A stretch of DNA of 64,000 bases from contig CP136064.1 of assembly GCA_032622095.1 (NCBI GenBank), positions 183,192,209 through 183,256,208 on the forward strand, written 5' to 3'. This DNA comes from Siphonodentalium dalli (Eukaryota; Mollusca; Scaphopoda; Gadilida; Siphonodentaliidae). This document shows positions 60,201 through 64,000 of the stretch, one piece after another. The number at the start of each line of letters is the position of its first letter. Position 1 is the first letter of the stretch. The position numbers were made by a program, and so were the translations under genes. A model generated the notes under the pieces. That model worked only from the letters and a program-made list of their open reading frames with translations. It was not told the origin of the DNA and searched no databases.

Positions 60201-63200
60201 GACACATTTAAGAAAATGCTTCAGCAATTCAAAGAGAGCATATCTTTATTCAACTAATTCAATATACACCCACATCCAGTTATCTTGGATCACCCTTGCA
60301 GACCTGAAAATGTCATATTTTATTCTTCAATGTGCTGATAAAGTCATGCGCTTGATGCTCAGCTGATCAGATCTGGACTCAATGACCTCACATCACCATA
60401 AGTTCTCTCATGGAAAGAATATTGTACAGTCTTCCAAAGCTGATCCAAGTTTGCAACACCAGACCCCTAAAACTGAGTGAAAATGGGGCCTGAACATGAC
60501 TGGTGGTGGAAAATTGTGCTTTTTTGATGAATAATTTGTTAAAGGGGGTGGGGTTAAATTGTGTGTGATAAATAAAGAACCACAGAAGTGATATTGTTTT
60601 TGAACACATTTTTTCCATTGACGGGCAATTCTGAAGAAATGTAGGGAGTTACAATTATTCCGCGAAAAAGCGGGCTATCGCTTTAGGTTACACTGGTGTA
60701 AATAAGGTTCCGAGCGACATCTAGCGGATGCGGGAGGAATATATAGGAGAGAATAAAATAGACACTGGGCCATGATTGGTCAATAGCCTTGTGTGCTTTT
60801 CACATAAAAAAATCATCACACCTCTTCCCTATGATTTCCCATAGGTAAAATAACAATTGGCACAGGAATTAACCCTTTGTAGTGAAGTTTGAATTTTTTG
60901 GTGTGGTCTAAAATATGACTGTATTTTTGTATGCGGTTCTGACACTAGTTACGAAAACATAAGATTTAAAGGCGAATTCCCTGCTAGACAGACATGATTT
61001 TTTTGTGTAAAAAGTTTCCCAAAATGTCAATTTTTCAGATTTAAAGAAAATTTTGGCCCCAACATTTATATTGCCAACACTATACGCTAAAACGTTAGCA
61101 CTGAGGCCTATGGAAAACATTTACACCAGTGTAACCTAAAGGGAAAATATAGCTTTTTATCATTTTTGATTCCTGTGAGTCACTTTAAAGCATTTTAATG
61201 CATTTTACAGAGCCTGGTCTTTCAGTCCAATGAATATCTCATGCTTGGTGTGGCTATTCTTGCTGCTGATGTCTTCTTTCACTAACATCAGCCAAAAAAA
61301 TAGTAAGATTTTTCATAAAAAATGCCAATTTTTCAAGGTATTTTCAAAAAATTTCAAGGTGGTAATAGTCACATGATAATGCAAATGACCCATAACATGA
61401 GCATGTCAACGACACATATATCAATTGTTATAAGAACCTAATCTAACAAGTATTTTGGATTTTATAGCCAGTGATATACAGATATATATCATAAAAGTGT
61501 GTCATTTCCACTGGTGGGTATGGTCATTTGAAGGTTAATAGCACTAAAACTTGGACACATTTAAGAAAATGCTTCAGCAATTCAAAGAGAGCATATCTTT
61601 ATTCAACTAATTCAATATACACCCACATCCAGTTATCTTGGATCACCCTTGCAGACCTGAAAATGTCATATTTTATTCTTCAATGTGCTGATAAAGTCAT
61701 GCGCTTGATGCTCAGCTGATCAGATCTGGACTCAATGACCTCACATCACCATAAGTTCTCTCATGGAAAGAATATTGTACAGTCTTCCACAGCTGATCCA
61801 AGTTTGCAACACCAGACCCCTAAAACTGAGTGAAAATGGGGCCTGAACATGACTGGTGGTGGAAAATTGTGCTTTTTTGATGAATAATTTGTTAAAGGGG
61901 GTGGGGTTAAATTGTGTGTGATAAATAAAGAACCACAGAAGTGATATTGTTTTTGAACACATTTTTTCCATTGACGGGCAATTCTGAAGAAATGTAGGGA
62001 GTTACAATTATTCCGCGAAAAAGCGGGCTATCGCTTTAGGTTACACTGGTGTAAATAAGGTTCCGAGCGACATCTAGCGGATGCGGGAGGAATATATAGG
62101 AGAGAATAAAATAGACACTGGGCCATGATTGGTCAATAGCCTTGTGTGCTTTTCACATAAAAAAATCATCACACCTCTTCCCTATGATTTCCCATAGGTA
62201 AAATAACAATTGGCACAGGAATTAACCCTTTGTAGTGAAGTTTGAATTTTTTGGTGTGGTCTACAATATGACTGTATTTTTTTATGCGGCTCTGACACTA
62301 GTTACGAAAACATAAGATTTAAAGGCGAATTCCCTGCTAGACAGACATGATTTTTTTGTGTAAAAAGTTTCCCAAAATGTCAATTTTTCAGATTTAAAGA
62401 AAATTTTGGCCCCAACATTTATATTGCCAACACTATACGCTAAAACGTTAGCACGGAGGCCTATGGAAAACATTTACACCAGTGTAACCTAAAGGGAAAA
62501 TATAGCTTTTTATCATTTTTGATTCCTGTGAGTCACTTTAAAGCATTTTAATGCATTTTACAGAGCCTGGTCTTTCAGTCCAATGAATATCTCATGCTTG
62601 GTGTGGCTATTCTTGCTGCTGATGTCTTCTTTCACTAACATCAGCCAAAAAAATAGTAAGATTTTTCATAAAAAATGCCAATTTTTCAAGGTATTTTCAA
62701 AAATTTTCAAGGTGGTAATAGTCACATGATAATGCAAATGACCCATAACATGAGCATGTCAACGACACATATATCAATTGTTATAAGAACCTAATCTAAC
62801 AAGTATTTTGGATTTTATAGCCAGTGATATACAGATATATATCATAAAAGTGTGTCATTTCCACTGGTGGGTATGGTCATTTGAAGGTTAATAGCACTAA
62901 AACTTGGACACATTTAAGAAAATGCTTCAGCAATTCAAAGAGAGCATATCTTTATTCAACTAATTCAATATACACCCACATCCAGTTATCTTGGATCACC
63001 CTTGCAGACCTGAAAATGTCATATTTTATTCTTCAATGTGCTGATAAAGTCATGCGCTTGATGCTCAGCTGATCAGATCTGGACTCAATGGCCTCACATC
63101 ACCATAAGTTCTCTCATGGAAAGAATATTGTACAGTCTTCCACAGCTGATCCAAGTTTGCAACACCAGACCCCTAAAACTGAGTGAATATGGGGCCTGAA

Positions 63201-64000
63201 CATGACTGGTGGTGGAAAATTGTGCTTTTTTGATGAATAATTTGTTAAAGGGGGTGGGGTTAAATTGTGTGTGATAAATAAAGAACCACAGAAGTGATAT
63301 TGTTTTTGAACACATTTTTTCCATTGACGGGCAATTCTGAAGAAATGTAGGGAGTTACAATTATTCCGCGAAAAAGCGGGCTATCGCTTTAGGTTACACT
63401 GGTGTAAATAAGGTTCCGAGCGACATCTAGCGGATGCGGGAGGAATATATAGGAGAGAATAAAATAGACACTGGGCCATGATTGGTCAATAGCCTTGTGT
63501 GCTTTTCACTTAAAAAAATCATCACACCTCTTCCCTGTGATTTCCCATAGGTAAAATAACAATTGGCACAGGAATTAACCCTTTGTAGTGAAGTTTGAAT
63601 TTTTTGGTGTGGTCTAAAATATGACTGTATTTTTGTATGCGGTTCTGACACTAGTTACGAAAACATAAGATTTAAAGGCGAATTCCCTGCTAGACAGACA
63701 TGATTTTTTTGTGTAAAAAGTTTCCCAAAATGTCAATTTTTCAGATTTAAAGAAAATTTTGGCCCCAACATTTATATTGCCAACACTATACGCTAAAACG
63801 TTAGCACTGAGGCCTATGGAAAACATTTACACCAGTGTAACCTAAAGGGAAAATATAGCTTTTTATCATTTTTGATTCCTGGGAGTCACTTTAAAGCATT
63901 TTAATGCATTTTACAGAGCCTGGTCTTTCAGTCCAATGAATATCTCATGCTTGGTGTGGCTATTCTTGCTGCTGATGTCTTCTTTCACTAACATCAGCCA

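Larger units (their letters stand above)
49862..64000. repeat. Satellite array, exact 1353-bp period, 11 units visible (last one partial)
   Basis: Unit starts (GGTTACACTGG): 49862, 51215, 52568, 53921, 55274, 56627, 57980, 59333, 60686, 62039 and 63392. Every period is 1353 bp, so no net length change across ten full units, and substitutions are sparse. Two variants are seen. Type A has CACATAAAA, GGCTCTGAC, CACGGAGG and CCTGTGAG; type B has CACTTAAAA, GGTTCTGAC, CACTGAGG and CCTGGGAG. Order: A B A B A A A B (mixed) A B. Short frames of 63-76 codons in each unit begin at TTG or other weak starts or lack any known domain and are not genes. The array runs off the right edge. Confidence 0.97.

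Noticed and set aside
49862-64000. CRISPR-like or rDNA-like array
   Set aside because: The period is 1353 bp with no spacer diversity, and no rRNA sequence is recognisable.

Overview
The window is eukaryotic, non-coding-rich and repeat-dense. It is AT-rich, with spliced genes (GTAAGT donors, TTTCAG acceptors), APE-type LINEs, a hAT transposon piece, many small foldback/TIR elements, satellite DNA and (AT)n tracts. A marine invertebrate, most likely a bivalve or other lophotrochozoan, fits best. That is an inference from repeat style and from the secreted Cys-rich gene family; no gene here fixes the species.

Region 1 (1-27891) is a head-to-tail segmental duplication with a unit of about 8.08 kb: unit 1 = 1-12847 (left edge cut by the window), unit 2 = 12848-20925, unit 3 = 20926-27891 (ends early). 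Unit 1 is longer only because it carries two private insertions: a 5'-truncated LINE (1235-4111, 11-bp target duplication) and a TIR element (about 6551-8420). Each unit carries one gene on the minus strand, which I reconstruct from splice signals: TATA box, short non-coding exon, an exon for a signal peptide plus a cysteine-free propeptide with dibasic sites, a phase-1 intron, and a small last exon for a six-cysteine ShKT-type domain. Single-frame translation shows only the propeptide half; the Cys-rich half is about 1.5 kb away in units 2 and 3. A fourth, diverged copy lies at 40919-43095. Unit 1 has lost its GT donor (GT to AT), so it probably cannot add the ShKT domain.

Region 2 (27892-43900) is accessory DNA: several foldback elements (28945-29432, 36495-36848, 38633-38981, 43478-43863), a nine-copy tandem repeat of about 144 bp (31270-32510), a 0.5-kb inverted repeat pair, each arm holding an ATGGCGGC-type first exon followed by GTAAGT (33241-33753 and 35750-36283), LINE 3' tails, a GAT/GAC microsatellite, and the fourth ShKT gene.

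Region 3 (43900-49861) is a graveyard of LINE and hAT fragments: an endonuclease fragment, a hAT 5' end with a TRWN-type transposase exon, a degenerate LINE (ORF1 end, endonuclease, reverse transcriptase with several stops and frameshifts), and a second copy of the hAT exon.

Region 4 (49862-64000 and beyond) is a satellite array with 11 visible units, every period exactly 1353 bp. Each unit contains a 451-bp TIR element plus about 900 bp of unique spacer. Two sequence variants (A and B) alternate irregularly and one unit is a mosaic, pointing to unequal exchange and gene conversion.
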